A stretch of 64,000 nt of DNA from SZAS-79 sp964599095 (GCA_964599095.1 CAZREB010000011.1:1-64000), one strand, 5' to 3'. Shown: positions 8,941 to 17,962, numbered from the stretch's first letter. Notes: a model not told the origin generated them from the letters alone. A program made the numbers and translations.

Positions 8941-9942
8941 ATGAAAAAGCACATCGGCGTGATCCTCCTCGGCATCGTGCTGGCCGCCGGCCTCGTGGCG
9001 CCGCTTGCGACCGGCGCGAGCGCACCGGGTTTCTATACCGAGGTGCTGCTCGGCGGGCTGATGGCCGGCGTGCTCTATTCGCTGGTGGCCCTGGGGATCG
9101 TGCTGATCTTCAAGGCTTCCGGGGTGTTCAATTTCGCGCAGGGCGCGATGGTCCTGTTTGCCGCACTTTCGGTCGCGCGGATGGCCGAGACCATGCCGCT
9201 GTGGGTCGCGGCGCTCCTCGGCATGGTGATCATGGTGGTCGTGGCCATGATCATCGAGCGGCTGGTGCTGCGGCCCCTCGTCAACCAGGAAGGCGTGGTG
9301 CTGCTGATGGCCACGCTCGGCGTTTCCTATTTCATGGACGGCATCGGCCAGACCCTGTGGGGGAGCGACATCTACGAAATCAACCTCGGGATCGCCAAGG
9401 AGCCGGTGATGATCCTCGAGAAGGTCTTCGAGGGCGGGATCCTGATCAACAAGGACGACGTGGCGGCGGCGCTGGTGGCGGCGATGCTGGTCGGCCTGCT
9501 TGCGCTGTTCTTCCAGAAAACCTCCACCGGGCGCGCATTGCGCGCGGTCGCCGACGATCACCAGGCGGCGCAGTCGATCGGCATCCCGCTCAACCGCATC
9601 TGGGTGATCGTGTGGTCCGTGGCCGGCATCGTCGCGCTGGTCGCCGGAATGGTCTGGGGCGCGAAGCTCGGCGTGCAATTCTCGATTTCGCAGGTGGCCC
9701 TGAAGGCCCTGCCCGTCGTGATCCTCGGCGGATTCACCTCGGTGCCGGGGGCGATCGTCGGCGGCCTCATCATCGGCGTCGGCGAGAAGATGGCCGAGGT
9801 CTTCCTCGGCCCGCCGCTGGTCAAGGCCTTCGACCTGGCCGGCGGCGGCATCGAGAACTGGTTCGCCTACGTTCTCGCGCTGCTCTTCCTGCTCGTGCGG
9901 CCGCAGGGCCTGTTCGGCGAAAAACTCATCGACAGGGTCTAG
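8941..9942 (+). CDS. livH: HAAT-family ABC permease, LivH type (system 2)
   Basis: This inner-membrane permease has 333 residues. It begins with a hydrophobic segment (IGVILLGIVLAAGLVAPLA), then LYSLVALGIVLIFKASGVFN and the LivH box VVILGGFTSVPGAIVGGLII. It is longer than the system 1 LivH (288) through an N-terminal helix and an insertion around residues 135-165. The stop TAG abuts the livM start directly at 9943. Confidence 0.92.
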   Translation: MKKHIGVILLGIVLAAGLVAPLATGASAPGFYTEVLLGGLMAGVLYSLVALGIVLIFKASGVFNFAQGAMVLFAALSVARMAETMPLWVAALLGMVIMVVVAMIIERLVLRPLVNQEGVVLLMATLGVSYFMDGIGQTLWGSDIYEINLGIAKEPVMILEKVFEGGILINKDDVAAALVAAMLVGLLALFFQKTSTGRALRAVADDHQAAQSIGIPLNRIWVIVWSVAGIVALVAGMVWGAKLGVQFSISQVALKALPVVILGGFTSVPGAIVGGLIIGVGEKMAEVFLGPPLVKAFDLAGGGIENWFAYVLALLFLLVRPQGLFGEKLIDRV

Positions 9943-11007
9943 ATGTTCTACCGCGAAAACGGCCAGTTCAAGACCTCGTATGCATCGGACCAGCAGTTGC
10001 TGCCGATCCTGCAGGACCGCATTTTCATGGCGGCGTTGCTCGTCTTTGCGTTTGCAGGGATGCCCTTCGTGGCAAGCGACTACCTGCTGCTTTCGATCGT
10101 CGTGCCCTTCCTGATCCTCACGGTCGCGGCAATCGGTCTCAACCTGCTGGTGGGCTACTGCGGCCAGATTTCTGTCGGCCATGCGGCGTTCATGGCGGTG
10201 GGGGCCTATGCCGCCTACAACCTGGTGCTGCGCGTTCCGCAGCTCAATTTTCTCGTCGTGCTCGTGCTCGCAGGCGTGATCGCCGCGGCGGCCGGCATGG
10301 CTTTCGGCATTCCCAGCCTTCGGATCAAGGGCCTCTACCTTGCGGTGGCGACGCTTGCGGCGCAGTTCTTCATGGACTGGTTGTTCGCGCGGGTGAAGTG
10401 GTTCACCAACTTCGCGCCTTCGGGTTCGGTCTCGACGGCCCCGATCGAGCTCTTCGGCTGGAAGATCCAGACGCCGGTGGACAAGTACCTGTTCCTGCTG
10501 TCGGTGCTCGTGGTGTTCACGCTGGTGGCCAAGAACCTGGTGCGCGGCCACATCGGCCGCGCGTGGATGGCGATGCGCGACATGGACGTGGCCGCCGAAG
10601 TCATCGGCATCCGGCCGGTTTACGCGAAGCTCACCGCCTTCGCCGTCAGCTCGTTCTATTGCGGGGTCGCCGGCGCGCTGTGGGGGTTCGTGCACCTGGG
10701 TTCGTGGGAGCCGCTCGCATTCAACATCAACCTGTCCTTCAACCTGCTGTTCATGATCATCATCGGCGGCATGGGCTCGATCCTCGGCAGCTATTTCGGG
10801 GCGCTGTTCATCGTCGCGCTGCCCATCCTGCTCAACCAGGTGCCGGCGATCCTGGGGGTGCCGATCTCGACCGCGATGGCTTCGCACCTCGAGGTGATGA
10901 TTTTCGGCGCGCTGATCATCTTTTTCCTGATCGCCGAGCCCAACGGCCTCGCCCGGCTATGGGCCATCGGCAAGGAGAAACTCAGGCTGTGGCCGTTTCC
11001 GCACTGA
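9943..11007 (+). CDS. livM: HAAT-family ABC permease, LivM type (system 2)
   Basis: This inner-membrane permease has 354 residues. It carries a hydrophilic N-terminal extension of about 30 residues (MFYRENGQFKTSYASDQQLL) before the first membrane segment, then LVGYCGQISVGHAAFMAVGA and IIIGGMGSILGSYFGALFIV. It directly follows livH with no gap. The N-terminal extension is absent from the system 1 LivM, so the two permease pairs are not recent duplicates. Confidence 0.92.
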   Translation: MFYRENGQFKTSYASDQQLLPILQDRIFMAALLVFAFAGMPFVASDYLLLSIVVPFLILTVAAIGLNLLVGYCGQISVGHAAFMAVGAYAAYNLVLRVPQLNFLVVLVLAGVIAAAAGMAFGIPSLRIKGLYLAVATLAAQFFMDWLFARVKWFTNFAPSGSVSTAPIELFGWKIQTPVDKYLFLLSVLVVFTLVAKNLVRGHIGRAWMAMRDMDVAAEVIGIRPVYAKLTAFAVSSFYCGVAGALWGFVHLGSWEPLAFNINLSFNLLFMIIIGGMGSILGSYFGALFIVALPILLNQVPAILGVPISTAMASHLEVMIFGALIIFFLIAEPNGLARLWAIGKEKLRLWPFPH

Positions 11008-11075
11008 TGTGCCAAGATTTCCGTATCCGCCCGGGACCTCCCGCCGGCGGCATCGTCTTAAAGGAGGAAGTGAAA

Positions 11076-12419
11076 ATGAGACAAGCAACCAGAAGGAAAC
11101 TCCTGGCCGCAACGGCCGGGGCGGCCGTTGCGCTCGCGGCGGTGGCGGCCAGCGCCCCGGCCTTTGCGCAGGCGAAGGAGCAGTTCTTCCCGGTCCTTTC
11201 GTACCGTACCGGCGCCTACGCGCCGAACGGCATCCCGTTCGCCAACGGCTATGTCGACTACCTCAAGCTGGTCAATGCACGCGACGGCGGCATCAACGGG
11301 ATCAAGATCACGTATGAAGAATGCGAGACCGGCTATGCCACCGACCGCGGCGTCGAGTGCTACGAGCGCTTGAAGGGCAAGGGCCCGACGGGTGCAACTG
11401 TTTTCCAGCCGTTGTCGACCGGAATCACCTTCGCGCTGACCGACAAGGCGCCGGGCGACAAGATACCGCTGATTACGGCCGGCTATGGCCGGGCGGACAC
11501 GGTGGACGGCACGATCTTCGGCTGGAATTTCCCGCTCGGCGGCACCTATTGGGATGCCGCGGACATTCTCATCCAGCATATCGGCAAGAAGGAGGGCGGG
11601 TTCGACAAGCTCAAGGGCAAGAAGATCGCGCTCGTCTACCACGACTCGCCGTACGGCAAGGAGCCGATCCCGCTGCTGCAGGAGCGCGCCAAGATGCACG
11701 GTTTCCAGCTGATGCTGCTGCCGGTGACGCACCCGGGCGTCGAGCAGAAGGCCACCTGGCTGCAGGTTCGCCAGAATCGTCCGGACTACGTATTCCTGTG
11801 GGGTTGGGGCGTAATGAACTCTACCGCGATCAAGGAGGCGGTCGCCACCGGCTATCCGCGCGACAAGATGTATGGCGTCTGGTGGTCGGGCGCGGAGCCC
11901 GACGTCACGCCGGCCGGCGACGGCGCCAAGGGCTACAACGCGCTGGTGTTTCTCGCTCCCGCCGGACACGGTCAAGTCCACAAGGACATGATGAAGTACG
12001 TCTACGACAAGGGCCAGGGCACCGGCAAGAAGGAGGAGGTCGGGGAAGTCCTCTACAACCGCGGCATGGTGTCGGCGATGATGGCGGTCGAGGCGGTCAA
12101 GCGCGCCCAGATCAAGTACGGCAAGAAGGCGCTCAAGGGCGAGGAGGTCCGCTGGGGGCTGGAAAACCTCGCAATCGACGCGGCCACCATCAAGAAGCTC
12201 GGGCTGACCGGCTTCATGGAGCCGCTGTCCACGTCGTGCGCGGACCATGAAGGCGCGCGCTCTGCCAGCCTGCACACCTGGAACGGCAAGAAGTGGGAAT
12301 CCTCCTCCGGGGTCTACGAGGCCGACATGCAGATCATCAAGCCGTTGATCCGGGCCTCGGCGGAAAAGTACGCTGCGGAGAAGAAGATCACGCGGCGCGA
12401 CTGCGCGAAGGAACAATAG
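11076..12419 (+). CDS. Periplasmic substrate-binding protein of HAAT transporter (system 2)
   Basis: This 447-residue secreted protein has a basic N-terminus (MRQATRRKLLAATAG) and a signal peptide ending ASAPAFAQA near residue 32. It has a double-arginine pair but not a full Tat consensus. A strong ribosome site AAGGAGG (11061-11067) fixes the ATG at 11076. The mature part (FPVLSYRTGAYAPNGIPFAN) belongs to the larger ABC binding proteins often encoded with acyl-CoA synthetase-linked HAAT operons. It contains cysteines in the central and C-terminal parts (YEECETGYATDRGVECYE) that could form disulfides. The solute is unknown. Confidence 0.88.
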   Translation: MRQATRRKLLAATAGAAVALAAVAASAPAFAQAKEQFFPVLSYRTGAYAPNGIPFANGYVDYLKLVNARDGGINGIKITYEECETGYATDRGVECYERLKGKGPTGATVFQPLSTGITFALTDKAPGDKIPLITAGYGRADTVDGTIFGWNFPLGGTYWDAADILIQHIGKKEGGFDKLKGKKIALVYHDSPYGKEPIPLLQERAKMHGFQLMLLPVTHPGVEQKATWLQVRQNRPDYVFLWGWGVMNSTAIKEAVATGYPRDKMYGVWWSGAEPDVTPAGDGAKGYNALVFLAPAGHGQVHKDMMKYVYDKGQGTGKKEEVGEVLYNRGMVSAMMAVEAVKRAQIKYGKKALKGEEVRWGLENLAIDAATIKKLGLTGFMEPLSTSCADHEGARSASLHTWNGKKWESSSGVYEADMQIIKPLIRASAEKYAAEKKITRRDCAKEQ

Positions 12420-12433
12420 GCATCCAAGCAGCA

Positions 12434-12466
12434 CCGCTCCCGGCGCCTTTGCCGGGAGCGGCTTTT
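12434..12466 (+). terminator. Intrinsic terminator/attenuator between binding protein and livF
   Basis: A perfect 11-bp inverted repeat, CCGCTCCCGGC / GCCGGGAGCGG with a 6-nt loop, is followed by C and four T residues. It lies 15 nt after the binding-protein stop and 95 nt before livF. Such an element would end most transcripts after the binding protein and let some read through into livF and paaK-like. The short T tract suggests partial termination. Confidence 0.75.
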
Positions 12467-12561
12467 GCGGCGGCCGCAGCCCTGCGGCGGCGACCGCGGC
12501 AAAAGCCGGAGCGATGTTCGAACCACCCGCCCCGAGCCATGATCCCCCTGGAGAGCGCCCG

Positions 12562-13365
12562 ATGAGCCAGCCCCTGCTCAGCGTCAACGGCATCGAAGTG
12601 ATCTACAACCACGTCATCCTGGTGCTCAAGGGCGTTTCGCTTTCGGTGCCCGAGGGCAGGATCGTCGCACTGCTCGGCGGCAACGGCGCCGGCAAGACCA
12701 CCACGCTGCGCGCGGTATCCAACCTGCTGAAAGGCGAGCGTGGCGAGGTGACCAAGGGATACATCGAGTACAGGGGCGAGCGGATCGACCGGCTCACACC
12801 GGCCGACCTGGTCAAGCGAGGCGTCATCCAGGTCATGGAGGGCCGCCACTGCTTCCAGCACCTGTCGATCGAGGAGAACCTGCTGACCGGCGCCTACACC
12901 AGCGACGCCGGGCGCGCCGGCATCCTGCAGGACCTCGAAAAGGTCTACGCCTACTTCCCCCGCCTCAAGGAGCGCCGCGACTCGCAGTCGGGCTACACCT
13001 CGGGCGGCGAGCAGCAGATGACCGCCATCGGCCGCGCGCTGATGGCGCGGCCCAGGATGATCCTGCTGGACGAGCCTTCAATGGGGCTGGCGCCGCAGCT
13101 GGTCGAGGAAATCTTCGAGATCGTAAAGGCGCTGAACGCGAAGGAGGGCGTGAGCTTCCTGCTGGCCGAGCAGAACACCAACATCGCGCTCAAGTACGCC
13201 GACTACGGCTACATCCTGGAAAACGGCCGTGTCGTCATGGATGGCGAGGGCAAGGCGCTGGCCGAGAACGAGGACGTCAAGGAGTTCTACCTCGGGTTTT
13301 CGTCGGGCGGGAGAAAGAGCTTTCGCGACGTGAAGTCCTACCGCCGGAGGAAGAGGTGGCTCTGA
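12562..13365 (+). CDS. livF: HAAT-family ABC transporter ATPase, LivF type (system 2)
   Basis: This is a 267-residue ATPase. It has Walker A GGNGAGKTT, ABC signature TSGGEQQMTAIGRAL, Walker B MILLDEPSMGLAP and the H-loop region replaced by LLAEQNTNIAL. The ATG at 12562 (MSQPLLSV) is preferred over one 48 nt upstream because it begins at the family's usual N-terminus. A basic tail (SFRDVKSYRRRKRWL) extends past the normal YLGFS ending. It overlaps the next gene by 10 nt. Confidence 0.9.
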   Translation: MSQPLLSVNGIEVIYNHVILVLKGVSLSVPEGRIVALLGGNGAGKTTTLRAVSNLLKGERGEVTKGYIEYRGERIDRLTPADLVKRGVIQVMEGRHCFQHLSIEENLLTGAYTSDAGRAGILQDLEKVYAYFPRLKERRDSQSGYTSGGEQQMTAIGRALMARPRMILLDEPSMGLAPQLVEEIFEIVKALNAKEGVSFLLAEQNTNIALKYADYGYILENGRVVMDGEGKALAENEDVKEFYLGFSSGGRKSFRDVKSYRRRKRWL

Positions 13366-14615
13366 CGCATTACGACGACCTCGAAACGCGCCCTGCAGCC
13401 GCGCGCGAGTCTGCGCTGCTTGCCGCCCTGCCGGCCCAGATCACCCACGCGAAGAACAATGCACCCGGGTTCGGGCGCATCCTCAAGGACGTCGACCCGG
13501 CCGCCGTCACTTCGCGCGCGGCGCTCGCGAAGCTGCCCGTCACGAGGAAATCCGACCTCGTGGAACTGCAGAAGATGCATCCGCCGCTCGGCGGCCTGAA
13601 CGCAACGCCCGTCGAGAAGCTTTCGAAGCTCTTCGTCTCGCCGGGGCCGATCTACGAACCGGAAGGCGCGACGCGCGACTGGTGGCGCTCGGCGCGCGGA
13701 CTGTACGCCGCAGGCTTCCGCGCCGGCGATCTGGTCATCAACACGTTCGCCTACCATTTCACGCCCGCCGGCTCGATGATCGAGAGCGGCGCGCTCGCCC
13801 TTGGATGCACGATCGTGCCGACGGGGACCGGACAGACCGAAATGCAGGTCGCGGCCATCGCGGGGCTTTCGATCAACGCCTATATCGGCACGCCATCGTT
13901 CCTCAAGCTGATCGTCGAGAAGGCCGACGAGCTGAAGACCGACATCACCTGCCTGAAGAAGGCGATCGTCGGCGCGGAGTACCTGCCGCCTGCGCTCAGG
14001 AAGGCGATGCAGGGGCGCGGCGTCTCGGTGATGCAGTGCTACGCCAGCGCAGACCTCGGGATGATTGCGTACGAATCCTTGTCGCCCGAGGGCGGCGTGA
14101 ACGAAGGCATGATCCTCGAGGAGGGCCTCATCCTCGAGATCGTCCGGCCGGGCACCGGCGACCCGGTCGCGCCCGGCGAAGTGGGCGAGGTCGTCGTTAC
14201 GACTTTCAACAAGGATTACCCGCTGGTGCGCTTCGGCACCGGCGACCTCTCGGCCGTTCTCGATGCGCCGAGCCCTTGCGGCCGCACCAACGTGCGCATC
14301 AAGGGCTGGATGGGCCGCGCCGACCAGAGCACCAAGGTGCGCGCGATGTTCGTGACTGCACGTCAGGTCGGCGAGATCGTCCGCCGCCACGCGGAGGTCG
14401 CCCGGGCCCGCCTCGTGATCGAAGGCGAGGTCGGCAGTGACCGCATGACGTTGAAGTGCGAAGTGCCGGGCGGGGCCGGAAGCGATGCACAGCGCGCCGC
14501 GCTGGTCGCGTCGATCCGCGAGGTGACCAAGCTGCGCGGCGAAGTCGAATTCGTCGCGCCAGGCAGCCTGCCGAACGACGGCAAGGTGATCGACGACCTG
14601 CGCAAGTACGGTTAG
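13356..14615 (+). CDS. Phenylacetate-CoA ligase (PaaK)-like AMP-binding protein
   Basis: This 419-residue protein is of the PaaK family, which forms aryl-CoA thioesters. Segments typical of the family are HAKNNAPGFGRIL, the ligand-pocket stretch NTFAYHFTPAGSMIESGALA, and QCYASADLGMIAYES in place of the usual YG-E motif. The P-loop that is SSGTTG in PaaK reads LFVSPGPIYEPEG here, so the adenylation activity may be altered. The C-terminal domain (RIKGWMGRADQSTKVRAMFV) is intact. The start is a GTG at 13356 behind GGAGGAAG, inside the end of livF. Its place as last gene ties it to the same imported acid. Confidence 0.8.
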   Translation: MALTHYDDLETRPAAARESALLAALPAQITHAKNNAPGFGRILKDVDPAAVTSRAALAKLPVTRKSDLVELQKMHPPLGGLNATPVEKLSKLFVSPGPIYEPEGATRDWWRSARGLYAAGFRAGDLVINTFAYHFTPAGSMIESGALALGCTIVPTGTGQTEMQVAAIAGLSINAYIGTPSFLKLIVEKADELKTDITCLKKAIVGAEYLPPALRKAMQGRGVSVMQCYASADLGMIAYESLSPEGGVNEGMILEEGLILEIVRPGTGDPVAPGEVGEVVVTTFNKDYPLVRFGTGDLSAVLDAPSPCGRTNVRIKGWMGRADQSTKVRAMFVTARQVGEIVRRHAEVARARLVIEGEVGSDRMTLKCEVPGGAGSDAQRAALVASIREVTKLRGEVEFVAPGSLPNDGKVIDDLRKYG

Positions 14616-14624
14616 GGCCGGGCG

Positions 14625-16283
14625 CTAGGGCAGCGGCAGGACTTTGCCCTCGGAGGCCGCCGGTGGCGGCACCCCGAGGAAGCGGGCGAGCGTCGGCGCA
14701 ATGTCGACGACCGCAACCTTCGTTTCGACGCGGCCCGCGCCGAACCAGCGTGGGCCATAGAACAGGATCGGCACCTGGCTGTCGTATGGATGCGGTGAAC
14801 CGTGCGTCGCGGTGGCGGCGCGGCGCGCCTCGAACATCCAGTAGGGACGCGCAACAACCATCAGGTCGGGCGAGCGCTCGGCGAAATAAGTCCGGCGCAT
14901 CGGGTCGAGGAAAGGCGTCCCGGCCGGCAGGGTCGTGCCTTCGACGTCGCTGCGCGAAAACACCTCGACGATCCCCGCCTCGGCGAGCAGGATCCTGCGC
15001 GCTTCCTGCTCGAGCGCACGGCGATCGGCCTTCGTGGACGCGATATGCGTGTTGTTCAGAAGGATGCCGTTGGCCGACCAGGCGCGGACCCATTGGCCCT
15101 GGCCGAACTTCGCCTCGAGACCCTTGTTCAGTCGCTCGAGCGTCAGGGGGATGTTCTGCCTGCCTGCGTTGCGTCCGAGCGACTGGCTGTACTCGGGCGC
15201 CGGCATGAATCCGTGGTCCGCCGTGAGCACCGCGATGTAGTTGTCCCTGCCGACAGTCCGGTCGAGGTCGGCGAAGAACGCGGCAAGCAGCCGGTCGAGC
15301 TGCAGGACGTGGTCATGCGACAGACGCGATTCCGGCCCGTAGGCATGATTGATGTAATCGTGGCTGGACAGGCTGATCGCGAGGATATCGGGCACGTCGT
15401 CCTGCCCGAGTGCCTCCCCGGCGATCGCCGCGCGCGCGAAGTCGAGCGAAAGCGCATCGGCAAAGGGGCTCGGCAGCAGCGAGCCGTAGAACGCCGGGCC
15501 GGGCTTGTCCTGTCCTTCGCCCATCACCTTCGGGAGCTTGCCGCCCTTGCTGTACCAGGGTCGATCGTCCGGTTGCGAGCGGGCATAGGCCGGTTCCGGC
15601 AGCAGCGGGGACCAGCTCACCTTGAAAAACCGGTCGGCGGGCCTTGCGTCGTTGAAGGCATTGACCCAGGCCGGATGCGCTTTCATGTAGTAGGTGCTGG
15701 ATGCGAACCGTCCGGTGGCGCTCATGTACATGTAGGCCGTGCCCGACTTGCCCGCGGGCAGGATCGCGCCGCGATCCTTGCCCGAGATGCCGATGACCTT
15801 GGCACGCGCGTCGACACGGCGCAGGACGTCGCCGACCGTCTCCGCCTGCAGGTTGCGCGGGCTGGTCCCGGCAAGCTTCGGTGTCGGGTTGTCGATGTAG
15901 GTGTAGGCCTCGTCGCCGGTGTTATAGACGGGCTGCGCGGTTTTCGGGTCGCGCCACTCGTTACCGATGATCGCGGTGCGATGCGGGTAGGCTCCAGTGA
16001 GCATTGTTGCGTGCCCGGCCGCCGTGACCGTGAATGCGTGCTCGTAATGCGCGTCGGCGAACCACGCGCCGCGGTCCAGGAACCGCGCAAAGCCGTCCGG
16101 CCCGAGCTGGTCGCGGTAGTCGACGACCTGGCGCTGGGGCAGGCCGTCCACGACGAAGAACACGACGAGCCGGGGCTTGCCGGCATCGCTGCGGTCGGTG
16201 GTTGCGCATGACCCGAGAAGCGCGATCGCAGTGAAGATGAGCGCAAGGGTGCGCACAAGGCGCGGCGGGAGGAGTGGCTTCAT
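14625..16283 (-). CDS. Alkaline phosphatase/nucleotide pyrophosphatase-family lipoprotein
   Basis: This 552-residue metal-dependent phosphomonoesterase or phosphodiesterase belongs to the PafA/PhoK-NPP superfamily. The N-terminus has a hydrophobic stretch ending ALLGSC, a lipobox-like site that would place it as an envelope lipoprotein. Metal and catalytic elements are visible: FFVVDGLPQRQV, the nucleophile Thr in AGHATMLTGAYPHRTAIIGN, SSHDYINHAYGPES and LTADHGFMP. The ATG at 16283 sits just before the signal peptide. The gene converges with the PaaK-like gene (9 nt apart). Phosphate scavenging from organic phosphates is the likely role. Confidence 0.82.
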   Translation of the reverse strand: MKPLLPPRLVRTLALIFTAIALLGSCATTDRSDAGKPRLVVFFVVDGLPQRQVVDYRDQLGPDGFARFLDRGAWFADAHYEHAFTVTAAGHATMLTGAYPHRTAIIGNEWRDPKTAQPVYNTGDEAYTYIDNPTPKLAGTSPRNLQAETVGDVLRRVDARAKVIGISGKDRGAILPAGKSGTAYMYMSATGRFASSTYYMKAHPAWVNAFNDARPADRFFKVSWSPLLPEPAYARSQPDDRPWYSKGGKLPKVMGEGQDKPGPAFYGSLLPSPFADALSLDFARAAIAGEALGQDDVPDILAISLSSHDYINHAYGPESRLSHDHVLQLDRLLAAFFADLDRTVGRDNYIAVLTADHGFMPAPEYSQSLGRNAGRQNIPLTLERLNKGLEAKFGQGQWVRAWSANGILLNNTHIASTKADRRALEQEARRILLAEAGIVEVFSRSDVEGTTLPAGTPFLDPMRRTYFAERSPDLMVVARPYWMFEARRAATATHGSPHPYDSQVPILFYGPRWFGAGRVETKVAVVDIAPTLARFLGVPPPAASEGKVLPLP

Positions 16284-16378
16284 GGGTCGGGAGTCTAAGT
16301 GGCAATCGTTACAGCCGCAATTTCCGGTCGATCGCGACCGCAGGTTTCCGCCGGTACCGGCGAAGATCGTGAAGGAGC

Positions 16379-17008
16379 CTAGGCTTTGCGCGCCGCAGAC
16401 ACCGGCAGCGCGTCGATCCGCTTCATCTCGGGGGCGGCAAGGAGGGCCGGGTCGGCGAGCCAGGCCTTGAAGAATTCGATCGAATCGTTGCCCCAGAAGA
16501 TCTCGCCTTCGCAGGCGAAAGTCGGCACGCCGAAGACCCCTGCAGCGGCGGCGGCCTCGGTATTCCGGCGCAACGCATCCTTGATCTCCGGCGCGCCGAG
16601 GCGCGCAAGGTCCGGCACGCCGAGCGCTTTGGCGAGGACCGCAAAGCCTTGCTGATTGGCCGGATCGCCGCCCGAGGTCCAGACATGCTCGAAGACCCGC
16701 CTTACCGCCTCCGGCTGCGATTCGCATGCGAGGATCAGCCTCAGGAAATGCAGTGGGTTGAAAGGATGGCCGGCCGGAAACCGGAACGGGATGCCGTGCG
16801 AATCGGCCCAGAACTGGCACGAGCGGTACGTCCACTTGCGCTTGGCGGGGATCTCCGCCGGGCCTTTCTGGCCCCAATGGTTCAGCAGGCCGGCGAACAG
16901 CACAGGCTTGTACTCGATCGCCAGGTCCGCCGGCAGTTCGCCGAATCGATTCAGGTGCAGGTAAGCGTAGGGCGAGACTACGTCGAAATACCAGACGGCC
17001 TTGCGCAT
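16379..17008 (-). CDS. 2-hydroxychromene-2-carboxylate isomerase-like DsbA-fold protein
   Basis: This 209-residue kappa-class GST/DsbA-fold protein has the HCCA isomerase start WYFDVVSPYAYLHL with a Ser in the catalytic position, SCQFWADSHGIPFRFPAGHP in the middle and GVFGVPTFACEGEIFWGND around the cis-Pro. In naphthalene-type pathways such enzymes isomerise 2-hydroxychromene-2-carboxylate with glutathione, but many genomic copies have unknown substrates. It is divergent from the crotonase gene (72 nt between starts). The 95 nt between its stop and the phosphatase start show nothing. Confidence 0.8.
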   Translation of the reverse strand: MRKAVWYFDVVSPYAYLHLNRFGELPADLAIEYKPVLFAGLLNHWGQKGPAEIPAKRKWTYRSCQFWADSHGIPFRFPAGHPFNPLHFLRLILACESQPEAVRRVFEHVWTSGGDPANQQGFAVLAKALGVPDLARLGAPEIKDALRRNTEAAAAAGVFGVPTFACEGEIFWGNDSIEFFKAWLADPALLAAPEMKRIDALPVSAARKA

Positions 17009-17080
17009 CGGGACGACCTCCTTGCGGGTCACTGTACCATTCCGCGACCGGCCTGCCGGCCGCAGAACGAAGGAGAGGCA

Positions 17081-17896
17081 ATGACCGTACGCATCGAGAA
17101 AAGCGGCAAAGTCTGGACGGTGATCCACAGCCGGCCCGAGGCGCGCAACGCAATGGATCCCGCGAGCGCGGATGCGCTCGAAGAGGCGTTCAAAGCGTTC
17201 AATGCCGACCCGCAGGCCTCGGTGGCCGTGCTCTGGGGCGAAGGCGGCGCGTTCTGTGCGGGCTTCGACCTCAAGTACAGCGCCTCCCTGGTGGACAACC
17301 CGCGCCCGCTGTCGTCCTTGTCCTATCCCGAGCGTGGTGGTCCGGCGCAGGCCGGACCGGTACCCCGCGGCCCGATGGGTCCGACCCGGATGGAACTCGA
17401 CAAGCCGGTGATCGCCGCGATCGCCGGGCCCGCGGTGGCGGGGGGATTCGAGATCGCACTGTGGTGCGACGTACGCATCATGGAAGCCTCGGCCTACTTC
17501 GGCGTGTACTGCCGCCGCTGGGGCGTGCCGCTGATCGACGGCGGGACCGTCAGGCTGCCCCGGCTGGTCGGCACCGGGCGTGCGATGGAGATCATCCTGA
17601 CCGGCCGCAAGGTGACTTCGGAGGAGGCGCTGCGCATCGGCTGCTGCGAACAGGTGGTTCCGGACGGCACCTCGCGCCAGGCAGCGGAGGCGATGGCACA
17701 CGAGATCGCTCGTTTCCCGCAGATGTGCATGCGCGCCGACCGGCGCTCGGTCTACCTGCAGCAGGGGCTGGGCGTGCGGGAGGCGATGGAGCGGGAATGG
17801 AAGAACGGCGTGCCGGCTTTCGCCGCCGAGGGTGCCGCGGGCGCTGCACGGTTTGCCTCGGGCAAGGGGCGGCACGGCAGCTTCTCGGACTCTTGA
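17081..17896 (+). CDS. Crotonase/enoyl-CoA hydratase-family protein
   Basis: This 271-residue crotonase-fold protein has a first oxyanion-hole segment GAFCAGFDLKYSAS and a second at AIAGPAVAGGFEIALWCDVR. An insertion of about 30 residues (PRPLSSLSYPERGGPAQAGP onward) follows the first motif. By hand alignment, the Glu equivalent to rat hydratase Glu144 is missing (YCRRWGVPLIDGGTVRLPRL), while the second Glu is kept (GRAMEIILTG), so activity may differ from simple hydration. GGAGAGG precedes the ATG at 17081. Confidence 0.8.
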   Translation: MTVRIEKSGKVWTVIHSRPEARNAMDPASADALEEAFKAFNADPQASVAVLWGEGGAFCAGFDLKYSASLVDNPRPLSSLSYPERGGPAQAGPVPRGPMGPTRMELDKPVIAAIAGPAVAGGFEIALWCDVRIMEASAYFGVYCRRWGVPLIDGGTVRLPRLVGTGRAMEIILTGRKVTSEEALRIGCCEQVVPDGTSRQAAEAMAHEIARFPQMCMRADRRSVYLQQGLGVREAMEREWKNGVPAFAAEGAAGAARFASGKGRHGSFSDS

Positions 17897-17925
17897 AGGC
17901 CGAATTCTTCAACATTGATTTACGT

Positions 17926-17948
17926 AGAGCCAATAGCTAGGCGGCTCT
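17926..17948. terminator. Hairpin in a convergent intergenic region
   Basis: AGAGCC and GGCTCT form a 6-bp stem around an 11-nt loop between the crotonase stop (17896, plus) and the DUF1289 stop (17963, minus). T-rich sequence follows on the plus side only after 15 nt, so it is at best a weak terminator for the convergent pair. Confidence 0.3.
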
Positions 17949-17962
17949 CATGTCAATTCGTA

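Noticed and set aside
8827..10887. Long minus-strand open frame across livG-livH-livM
   Set aside because: The translation is rich in His, Asp and Arg, as expected from the complement of hydrophobic membrane protein codons.
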